This document shows positions 22,186 to 31,980 of a DNA stretch of 64,000 nt, one piece after another. Origin of the DNA: Ceratotherium simum simum. Its lineage: Eukaryota; Chordata; Mammalia; Perissodactyla; Rhinocerotidae. The stretch covers positions 8,374,230-8,438,229 of the forward strand of contig NW_004454239.1 in assembly GCF_000283155.1 (NCBI RefSeq), in the 5' to 3' direction. Below the pieces are notes generated by a model that was given only the letters and a program-made list of their open reading frames with translations, ran no database searches and was not told the DNA's origin. The stretch's first letter is position 1. Every line of letters begins with the position of its first letter. Position numbers and translations under genes: made by a program.

Positions 22186-23904
22186 AAAAGAGGGACATAA
22201 GAGAAATACATGTGTTTTAAGCTGCTGACATATTGGGGTTCTTTACTCTCCCAGCTCAGCCCAGTCTAGCCTACCTAGTTCATCCTCTACCTCCACTGTA
22301 AAATCTGTCCTCACTTGCAGGACTGCGGAGCTGAGGTGAGAACGAGCCCTCTCGGGTATCCTCCTCACGTGGCTGCCTTTCCCTGACTGGTGAGCTCTGG
22401 GCAGCACGAAGGGTGGGGGTTTAGGAGGAGTGACATGTTTTCAGGTATCTCTCACGTTGCAGGGACCAGTTATGAGCTACGGGCCCTGAGCTCGTGAGCT
22501 GGGCCTGTGCCTCCACCTGTGCCCACACCAAGCTCTTTGCCTCTAGTTACTGTGTCATCTACCCATCGTCACTGTTTAAAGTGTCAAGGCTTTGCTTAAA
22601 CTGGCTGAAGCTAGAAAGGGAACAAATTGACTGACCAACAAAGAGGTTCCAGGTTTCAGGTATGACTGAATTGAGATGCTCAACTGATGTTATAAACCCT
22701 CTCTCGCATCTCACTTCTCCTCAGTACTGTTTCCTTTTGGGTTGGTGTCCCTCTCGAGCAGGCTTTCTGGACACGGTGGCTCTCAGCAGCTCCAGGCTTT
22801 CCTCTGACCAGCGTTAGAGTCACCACGACTTCCCCACACACCTTCACATGAAGGGTGCCGCCAGCCCCTGACACCAGTCAGCACCAGACACATGGATGGC
22901 CCTGTGTCTGGAAGCCTCCTGGCACTTCCAAGCCACAGAGGGCTCCTCCTCCCCTGAGCATCCTCCAGGTTTCCTTGTGGTTCTCCCTAGCCCTCTCCCT
23001 GTCCTACCCAACCCTTTTACAGGGTCCTGATTAATCAAGGGAAATATGAATGTGACAGGTGACCGTGCTGCTCAGTTAACCAACCTGTGGACACACTGGG
23101 AAGCTACCTGCTACACTGTGCCTATGCAGATAGGCACAGATGGTGGGCCCAGATGACTCAGCTCTGTGCTTGGGGACAGTCTCAGAGCAAGAGGGATTAG
23201 GTTCTGGCATTAGACTCATGGAAATGTTTCCCTGGGGCCACCGGACATGACTTAGAGGGGAATCACCTATGCTGTGTCTGAGGGATGTCCGCTATCTCTC
23301 CCAGGAGTGAACCGTGTGTGTACACATTGGCATGCACGCGTGCGTCCACCTTGCAGGGACTTATGCACTGCTTGTGCTTACGTAGCCAGTGTTGCCCCTT
23401 GGTGGGCACTCAGTAACAGTGAGGCAGCAATCATTGCTGGGCCACCGACTATGTGTGAGGCCATCCATTAGGCAGTAGACAGTGATTTAGGAGGAGCTGT
23501 TCCCCGGTAAGTCCAGGGGGAGGTGGAAGTGGGGCTGGGAAAGAGGATGTGGTATGAAGCCAAGGCCCATGGAAGAGGACTCTGGAGACAGTGTGCATCA
23601 GACCTCAGAGCTGCCCAACACCAGGGCTGGAGGCCAGGTGCATCTGTGCCCATTACACCCCACAGTGGCAGGGGCATAAGGGTGGGCGGGGTGAACACGA
23701 GGCAGGTGGCCAGTAACCATGTGTTGGTGGCTCTTCTACTTGACAGCAGATGCAGCAGATTCCAGGAACCTGAGGGGAGCCATCCTACTAAGAGACAGAG
23801 GCTCTGGCCTGGGGCCAGTGAGAGGACAGGCCAATGGTAAAGGGATCCAGGGAATATGGCTGCAAGGTGTTATTTAATCCTGAGAAAATTCAACCCAACC
23901 CAAC
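22186..23904. other. Single-copy-looking sequence, no gene identified
   Basis: About 1.7 kb with no recognised repeat and no convincing exon. Alternating purine-pyrimidine and CpG-containing patches occur near 23310-23350. Confidence 0.45.
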
Positions 23905-24055
23905 CTAAGACACTTATGTCTAATGTTTATTATTCCCATTACGTGTATGGGGAAACTGAGGCTTTGAAAGGTGAAGTAACAAGATGACACAGGTGGAAAG
24001 TAGAACAGCTGGAATTTGGACCCAGGCTCTCTAACTCCCGACTCTCCGGGAGCCC
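23905..24055 (-). repeat. MIR SINE, minus strand
   Basis: The phrases 'ggggaaactgaggctttgaaaggtgaagtaac' (split across the core), 'agctggaatttggacccaggctctctaactcc' and an upstream 'tttattattcccatt' are the reversed MIR core and head. Confidence 0.85.
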
Positions 24056-24579
24056 CAGGAGAGGCTGGTCCATGGGGGCCGACCTTGTCTGAGAGGAGAG
24101 TGAAATGATGATGCGTTGTGTTCTCACACAGACCACCAGCATTGCTCCAGTGCACAGAGGATGCCCAGGGCAGGCCCCCAGCTCTTGGATGTGTAAGCTG
24201 AGGTTGGGCCCCATTGCACTTCCTAGACTGGTCCCTGGAGGTGGGACTAGGCACAGGGGAGGATCTGGTCTTTGTGAATAAATTCTGGCGTCAGAGCTCA
24301 GAGTCTGGTGGGCCTGGGGATTGGATGGGAGAGCCTGGCACCCAGGCACACTCTTAAAGGAACAGTCCAGAGTCCTGGGCTGGGAGCTCGGCCCCCACCT
24401 CTAGGAAACACAAAGTACAAACAGGGAAACAGGTGCAGAAAGGCGATGGAGATGGCTCCAGGTCACGTAGTTGCAATGAGTCCATCCTCTTTACGCCACG
24501 TCACACATCTCAAGAACAGACAATGTCCTGAAAGCTGGTTCTCACCAGACCCTTGTCAGGGATGTCAGTCAGGGGAGGG
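24056..24579. other. Unannotated interval
   Basis: No gene or recognised repeat. A frame of about 160 codons on the plus strand (24308-24787) runs into the next repeat and shows no domain. Confidence 0.45.
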
Positions 24580-25110
24580 GCAAGGTCGTCAGTGGCAGAA
24601 ACTCCTCTCCAGGTGGCTTGAGCATTTCCACCAGCCAAAGGCACCGAATCGGCTCACACAACTGAAGTCCAGGACGGACCCAGGGCTCAAATGCTGTTGT
24701 CACACATCTTTCTCACTCTGTTACTCCGTGTGTTTGCTTCTGTGGTGGCCCCAATTGGGCAGAATTCTCCTATTTGCAGGCACGTGACCTTCAAGCAGCC
24801 TCAGGCTTATTTCTTGCAGATTAGCCATCTCAGTGGAAAGAGGGGGGCACCATTTCCCAAGGGTTCTAGCGAAGCCCCCAGGGCTGAGGCTCACTGGCTC
24901 AGCTCCTGTCACATGCCGGTCCCTGGACTCTGATTGTCCAGGCCTGGCTCAAACGGCCCCCAGTGGAATGTGTGTGTATGCGCATGTGCACTATGCCCAA
25001 ACTTTATAGACTGGGAGGAGGGGAGGTTTGATTCCCCAGAGGAAAGGCAGGTACTGTTACTAGAAGAAGGGAACATGGATTCTGTGCTGGGGGGAACCGC
25101 AGGAGCCCAT
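24580..25110 (+). repeat. Unassigned mammalian interspersed repeat
   Basis: Wording such as 'aactgaagtccaggacggacc', 'cagggctcaaatgctg', 'tcccaagggttctagcgaagccccc', 'gtcacatgcc', 'tgattgtccaggcctggctc' and a final 'actgttactagaagaaggg' matches a common dispersed mammalian repeat whose name I cannot give reliably. A looser relative may lie at 30545-30935. The body is diverged and noncoding. Confidence 0.5.
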
Positions 25111-25270
25111 GCTTCAGGTGTGGACCCATAGTGTGGGCTCCCGAGGCTTTCAGGATGAGGGCAAGCCCGTGGTCATCAGAGCAAGGGTAACTCTTGAGCC
25201 TTAGAGCTGCAGGGTATCCTAGGTTGGGTTTTTGGAAGCAGTGCCTGTGATGAGGATTCTCATGCAGGAG
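25111..25270. other. Short unannotated interval before the minisatellite
   Basis: No gene or recognised repeat. Confidence 0.4.
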
Positions 25271-25444
25271 GCAGGATAGGGAAAGGGAAGGAGGGGAGGA
25301 GGCAGGACAGGGAAAGGGGAGGAGGGGAGGAGGCAGGACAGGGAAAGGGAGGAGGGGAGGAGGCAGGACAGGGAAAGGGAAGGAGGGGAGGAGGCAGGAC
25401 AGGGAAAGGGAAGGAGGGGAGGAGGCAGGACAGGGAAAGGGAAA
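25271..25444. repeat. Purine-rich minisatellite, 31-bp unit, about 5.6 copies
   Basis: Units beginning 'gcaggacagggaaaggga' start at 25271, 25302, 25333, 25363, 25394 and 25425, giving spacings of 31, 31, 30, 31 and 31. The first unit has a single change ('gcaggatagg'), and the third is one base short. The plus strand is almost pure purine with repeated GGG and GGGG runs, so it could form G-quadruplex or triplex structures. Near-identity of the units implies recent expansion or homogenisation, and copy number may vary between individuals. Confidence 0.97.
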
Positions 25445-27394
25445 ACGCTACAGTAGAGGGTGTGGGTGCCCTGCTCAGCTCCCTTTAATGAGCTGGGATA
25501 TTGATCCCTCAGCTGCTGTGAGTGTGGGCTGCTAATGACCCCCAGGTGTCTGGGGAACTGCCCAGGGCTGGCACATTCTACACCCTGGGGGTTGGCCCAC
25601 AGTCAGGGACTAGCTGATATGGGGATATAACAGTCCGGTTTCTTTGCCTCAAGATAAGACCCTGTATGATCAGATGGAGGGCCAGACGTCAGCTGAACAC
25701 GCATCTCTGCCTGCTTCTTCCCCTGCACCTTCTGCTTCCCTCTGACAAGACTCTCTCCTCCACCGCACTTCAGTCAGGCCCCTCTGAGCCCTCTTTTCAA
25801 CTGAGACTCATCCTTGGGCCCTGTCTTTAGCCTTCCTAGTCCACTTGTAGCAAGAATCCTGCTAAATCAGTTTGGCGAGAATCCCCCACCATGAATATCT
25901 GATTACTATTGATATCTGATCAAATTCCTCATCCTCACCCCTGTATCCAGTCACTCTGGCCTGCCTTCAGCAAAAATCCTAAGTCGGTTTAGCAAGAAGC
26001 TCCTTAGGCTTGCTGTCTTCTCTTTGTAATCTCCCGTCCGTGGACCCCCTTGCTCTGCTTGTTGGCTACAAATCTGCACGTCCTTGTTGTATTCAGAGTT
26101 GATCGCCATCTCTCTCCCCTATTGCGATAGTCTTAACACCTGTCACAATTGTCCCATGTAGTCTTCCTTACTGTTTTAACAAGAGTCAGAATAACCCTTT
26201 CTTTAACGCCATACTTCCCTACAAGTTCCACCTGAGAGCACTTCCTCTATAAAAGACTTGCATGAGACTCCTTCCAGACTCTACTTCAAGGGAACCAGAC
26301 CTAGCAAGAAGCTAAGCACGCTGAGATCTCAGGTGAGGCCTGGTCCTAGCCCCATTCTGCGGGGAGCTCGGGAGCATAAATCGCACCCCAGAGTTTGCCC
26401 CACCTTAAGGCAAAAGACACTCACACCAGTCATTGGCTAAGGATCACTGGGGGTGGGGGTGGGGAGCATGACCTCCTAGGCACCCCTGGCTAGGGGGGTG
26501 AGGGGGCTCGAGAGCCCCCAGGCAGGGTGCCCAAAGACCACTGCAGGTAGGAGCCTTTGGTAGTAAAGTCCAAGAAATAGGAGATGGGCACATGGAACCA
26601 GTAAGAAGGGGTTCAAAGGGATTGCATGGGTTAAACTGGTATCAGCTTAACTATCAGCAGCCATAAGAGTATCCTAATGAGCTGACAACAGGTTGCTGTT
26701 TATCAATTAGTTGCTACTTATGTAACTAGAAGTACAGAATACAGTACTTATACATCCTTGTAATGAAATATTTCTCCTTTATTGATAGCAGTGTTTATAT
26801 AGATGCACATTAGTTTAAACTTTTTGACCTCATTTGCATTCTAAAATTATAGCACCATCATTTCCTTTTCCCAAATGCATTCACTCTTAGTTAATCTTAA
26901 CCACTCTCAAGCTTTCTGATTTCTATTATACCTATTTAAAGTTGAGAAGACTTTTAATGGGTCTAAATCACATATTCAAATTAGTTTCTTTTTCTCAAGT
27001 TATAATGCCTTGAAATTTTATTTGATTTGGGCCCAAACTATTACCTGAAAAGTAATTTGATTGTTTTACAATTTAAATCATCTGTGTGGAATAAAATTCA
27101 ATAACCTTATTTACATGTGTGTAAAAATTATGACACTCTAACCAATTAACATTTTTTAAAAGTGTGCAGTATTTTACAGCATAAAGTTTTTACTGCAGTT
27201 CTGTCATCTGAACCCATTTAGCGCCAGAAAGCTGGGGTAGGTGTTTATTTCCAGCTTTGGCTAAAACTTGAGTAATTTAGTCGTCTGCCCAGTGTTGCAT
27301 GTGGAAGCCGTGTCTTCTCTCCCAGGGCCAGAGGGAGCAGTTGCCCCCTGAGGCCCACTTCAGTATAATCTTCCCGGGACCGGGGCGGGGGGTG
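25445..27394. other. Unique-looking sequence including a long AT-rich block
   Basis: 25445-26640 is mixed sequence with no recognised gene. From about 26640 to 27230 the composition turns strongly AT-rich, with little low-complexity content and many 'aatta', 'tttgatt' and 'ttaatt' motifs. That resembles a conserved noncoding element and is listed as a finding. The last 60 bases before the gap are G-rich. Confidence 0.5.
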
Positions 27395-27494
27395 NNNNNN
27401 NNNNNNNNNNNNNNNNNNNNNNNNNNNNNNNNNNNNNNNNNNNNNNNNNNNNNNNNNNNNNNNNNNNNNNNNNNNNNNNNNNNNNNNNNNNNNN
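27395..27494. other. Assembly gap (100 N)
   Basis: Exactly 100 undetermined bases, the conventional placeholder for a gap of unknown size. The left flank ends in 'cggggcggggggtg' and the right flank starts in 'ggggggaggg', so the missing DNA is probably G-rich and hard to sequence. Frames that appear to cross it are meaningless. Confidence 0.99.
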
Positions 27495-27789
27495 GGGGGG
27501 AGGGTGGGCAGAGCTGACCCCACAGGGCCTGGTCTGGAGGCCATAGGTTGTGAAATGTCAAACCTTGGGTATAGACTCCTTTCCTTCAGAGCCTCGCTCT
27601 GGAAAGGCACAAACTTGCTGTTCTCTGGACAGCCCTTCCTAGCCATAGAGCTGGAGAGCCTCTCTCAAGCAGGCTCAAGGAATGGACATGGCAGTTCATG
27701 GAGTGGGTCAGACATGGCACCCTCGAGGCTCAGTTAGCGCATCCAGCTCAGCCTTGGGTCTGAGTCCAGGTTTTGACACTTGCTGCCCA
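27495..27789. other. Unannotated interval after the gap
   Basis: No gene or repeat was recognised. Confidence 0.45.
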
Positions 27790-28445
27790 TGTGATACTCT
27801 GGTTCAAATCCCCTGTCACCTGGACTATTGCCATGGCCTCCTCGCAGGTCCCCTGCGCGCATCTGCCCTGACCTCCAATGTTTCCTTCACTTCATAGCCA
27901 GGATGACTATTTTGAAGCTTGAGGCTGATTGTCAACCACTTAATAAGCTTTCCACGGCTCCCTAGTGCTGCCTGTATAGACAGAAGCCCTTACCTTGACT
28001 AGCAAGGCCTGCCTCCTCCCCTGTCCTCAGCCACACTGCCCTTCCTTATCTGTATTTACCATTCTTCCTCATGCTTCCAAACTTTTGCAGTGGCTGTTCC
28101 TCCTCATGGAGTGTCCTTCCTCCCTTCTTTGCCAAGTCATCTCTTACTCATCACTCTGGTCTCAACTTGAGGGTCGCTTCCCCTTCCCTGACTGGATCAA
28201 GTTCCCCACTGCAGGCTCACGAGGAGCTCCTATAGAGAGCGGCCGACATCCTGCTCACTCCTGGCCCACGTCACCGCCGTAATTGTTCATTTGCTGTTGT
28301 GATTGTATCACCTCTCCCCTAACCGAAGGCTCTGTGAAGGCAAGGGCCAGTTGGCTCTTTGCTTACCCATGTATACCCACCACCTAGCCGATGTCTGGTC
28401 CTTATTTAGTGTATGCTGAATTAATGATGAGCAAGTATGACTCCA
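27790..28445 (+). mobile_element. L2 LINE 3' part, plus strand
   Basis: The stretch follows L2 (CR1-like LINE) wording in sense order: 'cacctggactattgccatggcctcctcgcaggtc', 'cacggctccctagtgctgcctg', 'tttgccaagtcatctcttactcatc', 'gtctcaacttgagggtcgcttcc', then a 3' end with 'gaaggctctgtgaaggcaaggg' and 'agtgtatgctgaattaatga'. The C-terminal reverse-transcriptase coding part is broken. L2 is ancient and extinct as a mobile element. Confidence 0.85.
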
Positions 28446-30100
28446 CAGTGTCCTCACTTTAAGACAGAGAGAGATTATTCTCACAATATCCCTGTGAGGT
28501 CAATAGTAAATGAGAAAATATATGTCAGGCATCAAGCACAGACCTGTGCCCCTAGCTGTCCCCTCCTCCCTTGGGGATGTTTAGGTTTCTGAGGTGGGAG
28601 CCAGCAGTGGTAGGGCAGGGCAGGAGTCCAGTCCTACCCGATCACAGGAAGGAGTGTGAGGGAACCACACCACAGTGCCTGCCTCACCTCTGTCTTTCAT
28701 TTTCTGTCTCTCACACTCTGGTCAGTGGATCACATCAAGAATGAACAGTGAAGGGAATGAAAACAGTTCACTGCTCTTGGAAGCATTGTCTCAGGTTCCT
28801 CTTGAGGTCAGAATTACCCATTTGAGGTGAGAAAGCTGGATGAATGTCTCCTACCCAACAGATGCTGCCCCCCAGACCCAGCCTTTCCCTGGGTTCTGGA
28901 TAGAGCTGAGCCCCACGCCGCTCTGGGAGCTGGGTCACCGACTCAGGAACATGACTGACGAGGAGTTTCTGCTATTTCCTTGGCTTTGGCTGAGCTCACA
29001 TTTTGGCTGTGCAGACCATGGGAGTAACAGTAACAGTGAGTCCTTGGAAGAGTCCCTGCAGTCTCTGGTCCTCAATTTCCTACCTATCAACTCCAAGAGT
29101 GATACCTGGCTGGTACCCCCAGGAAGCTCAGGAGCATATTTGGGGGGAAATTTCTGCGGGACAGACAGAAACTCTGAAGACTGTTAGTCTAGGCACATCA
29201 CAGAGCCAGGCAGGTTGCACTTTCTTTTAAGAGGAAAAAGCAGCCCGAGTGGTCCTGGCTCCACAGAGGACGTGGCCCCAGCCGTGTCTGCCGAAGACTA
29301 GATGAGGGACTCTGTGACTTCGGCCTGTTACCTCCTCTCTCCCGGCCATGAGTTTTCCTTTTGTAAGATGAACATGCTCATGTTGGGTTAGATCCTCTGA
29401 AATCCCTTAGTTGACTCTCATTCTCCGACATCCTCTGACCCTGGCCATTCCACAGTAGTCCAGGAAGTTCTGGGCCTTTGGGAGCTCTCCCAACCCGCTG
29501 CTTTTGTGGGTGAAGGCTGACGCTTTTCATTCACAGCCTTGAGCATGATGGCTTTATTTCTGCTAAGATGTAAACTCCCTGTTCTTTTCTGTCAGGGGAC
29601 CCAAAGCAGCTGTTTCCCATCGGGCCCCTCTCCCTGGCCCCTGCCGGGGCTGGGGACGAGAGGCGGTGAGCCCGCTGCTGTTCTGCACCATGCCCAGGAC
29701 ACGGGAATTCACGCAGCTCGCTGAGAATGAGGTTCAATAGCAGCCCTTTCCCATCTCCTGCGCCATTAACTCGGCGCTAATGCCTGGCGGCCCCGCTCCT
29801 CGTCTGTTTGCTTTGCTTCTGTGTGGCCGAGCAGAAATCATGAGCCTGAGATCTCACTGGCATTTCCAGGTCTTCATTAGTCCTGAAAATGCGACTGCTT
29901 TGCAACTCAGCACAACAGAAGCCTGAGTTTCTCCAAGCCTTGTGGCCCATGGGTTAGAGGGAGGTTGCAAAATAATAATAATTCAGACATCACCAGCCCT
30001 GTGAAAGACCTTAGTTCTCTGAAAACTTGCCTCCCGAAGCAGTTTGGCCTTCGAGAAATGCCTGCAGTGTGCCCCACAGTGAGCTGGGAATATTCATCCG
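28446..30100. other. Single-copy-looking sequence, no gene identified
   Basis: Frames of about 115 codons (28840-29187, +) are unsupported. The stretch at 29740-29900 contains 'gccattaactcggcgctaatgcc' and a balanced, low-repeat composition that looks like conserved noncoding DNA. 28460-28530 faintly resembles a MIR core but is too degraded to call. Confidence 0.45.
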
Positions 30101-30434
30101 TGTTGGCATAGTTGAATACTGTCCCCCCAAACTCATGTCCACCTGAACCTCAGGATGTGACCTTACTACTTGGAAATAGGGTCTTGGCAGATATAATTAA
30201 GGTGATGTCCTGCTAGATAAGGGTGGGCCCTAAATCCAGTGACTGGTGTCCTCATGAGAAGAGAGCAGACACAGAGAGACCTACAGAGAAGATGTGAAGC
30301 CGGAGGCAGAGACTGCAGTGATGCCGCCTATGGATTGTGGTTCTGGCCTCCACAACTGTGCGAGAATACATTTGTGTTGTTATAAGGCACTCAGTTTGGG
30401 TGATTTGTCACGGCCTCCCTAGTAAACTCACACA
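30101..30434 (+). mobile_element. MLT1-like MaLR solo LTR, plus strand
   Basis: The sequence opens 'tgttggcatagttgaatactgtcccccc', continues 'aggatgtgacctt...ggaaatagggtcttggcagatata' and 'gtgggccctaaatccagtgactggtgtcctcatgagaag', and closes with a polyadenylation region ('ttctggcctccacaactgtg'). This is the standard order of an MLT1-type LTR of the ERVL-MaLR group. It is a solo LTR with no internal sequence attached, and no clean TSD was found. Confidence 0.8.
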
Positions 30435-30544
30435 ATGTCCTTATGCATCAGCCCTGCATTGATGTTCTCTGTCCACAGATCCACTTGAGGGTGGGAGCCC
30501 CTGAGGCCGGTGTTGTCATCCTCTGTGGCAGCCCTACCTCCCTG

Positions 30545-30935
30545 CTCTGTTAGGAAGTATTTGGTTGCAAGTAAAGTTTCCTGCGATAGCGGTAGCTTAA
30601 ACAATAAGAATTTACTTCTCTATCATGACAATAAATACAAAGGTAGGAAGTTCTAGTGGATTTTCAGCAGCTCAGAGGTCTCTAGGTTGGCTTCTCATGG
30701 TTCTCTTGATCTTCCCTCTGGTTGCAAAATGGCTGCCAGGATCCAGGCATCATGTCCTCACACAAGAGCAATTGCATGCAGGAAGGAGTAAGGGACTTCC
30801 CAGTCATCTCTCTCTCTCTCTCTCTTTTAATCAGAGAAGAAAATATTATCCAAAGCCCTTAGAAATTCTTTAAGTCCCCTTGACCAGAATCTGGTCACAT
30901 GCTCAAGGCCCTGGTTACAAGGGAGACTCAGGAAG
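30545..30935 (+). repeat. Unassigned interspersed repeat containing a (CT)n run
   Basis: It begins 'tggttgcaagtaaagtttcctg...tagcttaaacaataagaattt', then 'gcagctcagaggtctctaggttgg', 'tggttgcaaaatggctgccaggatccaggcatcatgtcctcac', and ends with 'tggtcacatgctcaaggc'. This is a familiar dispersed mammalian repeat that I cannot name reliably. A CT microsatellite of about nine units lies inside at 30807-30824. Confidence 0.55.
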
Positions 30936-31175
30936 AGACGTTCTATGGCTGACAGCCTCTCTTGCGGAAGGTGGGATGCTTGCACACAAAAGAGTGGAGG
31001 GATGGCTTTTGACTAGAACGCAAGTCGCTGCGTGGTGGTTGCCACTCCCACCCTGGAGTTGCCTCCCAGGACTAGGTTGGGGCCCCGCTTCCTGTGGACC
31101 CACCTGTGCTGGGCTTGCTGTGCTCCAGGCAGAGCTGCAGAGAAGCTTCCTGCTCATGCCTGCTCATGAGAGCTC
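30936..31175. other. Short unannotated interval
   Basis: No gene or repeat was recognised. Confidence 0.4.
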
Positions 31176-31645
31176 TGTAGTAGTCTGAATAAAGGCCCCC
31201 AAAGATGCCCACATCCTAATTCCTGGAAACTGTGAATATGTTACCTTACATGGCAAAAGCGACTTGGCAGATTTTGTTAAAGTGAGAGCCTTGAGATGGA
31301 GATATTATCTTGTGGGGTCCAATGTTACCACAAGAGTGTTTATCAATGGGAGGCAGGAGGGTCAGAGTCAGGAGAGGTGACTACGGAAGCAGAGGTTGGC
31401 GTGATGTGGCCATGAGCCTCCAGAAGCTGGAAATGCAGGCCGCCTGTAGAATCTGGAAAAGGCGAGGAGCAGATTCTCCCCTAGAGCCTCCAGAAGGAAC
31501 ACAGCTCTGCCAGCACCTTGATTTTAGCCCAATAAGACCCATTTTGGACTTCTGACCTCCAGAATGGTAAAATAATAAATCTATATTGTTTTAGTACACT
31601 AAGTTTGTGGTAGTTTGTTATAGCAGCAATAGGAAACTAATACAG
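31176..31645 (+). mobile_element. MLT1-like MaLR LTR (second subtype), plus strand
   Basis: Order and wording are typical: 'tagtctgaataaaggcccccaaagatgcccacatcctaattcctgg', 'gaatatgttaccttacatggcaaaagcgacttggcagatttt', 'gggaggcaggagggtcagagtcaggagag', 'gcctccagaaggaacac', and a terminal 'tttgtggtagtttgttatagcagcaataggaaactaataca'. It starts with TG at 31176 and ends near CA at 31644. This subtype differs from the copies at 30101 and 42151 and matches the reverse-oriented copy at 43286-43782. Confidence 0.82.
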
Positions 31646-31774
31646 CCCTGGAATCATGCTGCCTAGGTCTCTGGGCCTCACAGAAGGCCTGGAAAGTCAC
31701 CCTTTTTTCCTCTTTTGGAACCTCCCTGAAGCCCTCTGCATGTCCATAGAGCTATGCTAGAAAACGGGTACATG

Positions 31775-31980
31775 CCATCCTCCCCATCTCCCCATCCCCC
31801 ATCCTCCACCCCATCCTTCATATCCCTCCCATCTTCCCCTTCCCCATCCACTCCATCCTCCCCTCCCCATCCTCTCCACCCCCAATCCCCTATCCTCCCC
31901 ATCCCCCTTTCCTCCCCATTCCCCCTTCCCTCCATCTTCCCCTGCGCCCATCCTCCCCATCCTCCTTATCCCACCTTCCT
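31775..31980. repeat. C/T-rich low-complexity tract
   Basis: About 200 bases are almost pure pyrimidine on the plus strand, built from degenerate 'ccatcctcccc' phrases of 10-15 bases. The complement is G-rich with many GGGG and GGAGG runs. The open frames on both strands here (His/Pro/Ser-rich on plus, Gly/Glu/Asp-rich on minus) are artefacts of this composition. Confidence 0.9.

Noticed and set aside
25271..25444. Regular repeats considered as a CRISPR array
   Set aside because: There are no unique spacers between the units. It is a head-to-tail minisatellite in a mammalian genome.
27245..27646. Open frames spanning the N gap
   Set aside because: They depend on 100 undetermined bases and cannot be interpreted.
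31678..31960. Gly/Glu/Asp-rich frames (-)
   Set aside because: Product of the G-rich complement of a pyrimidine tract, not coding sequence.
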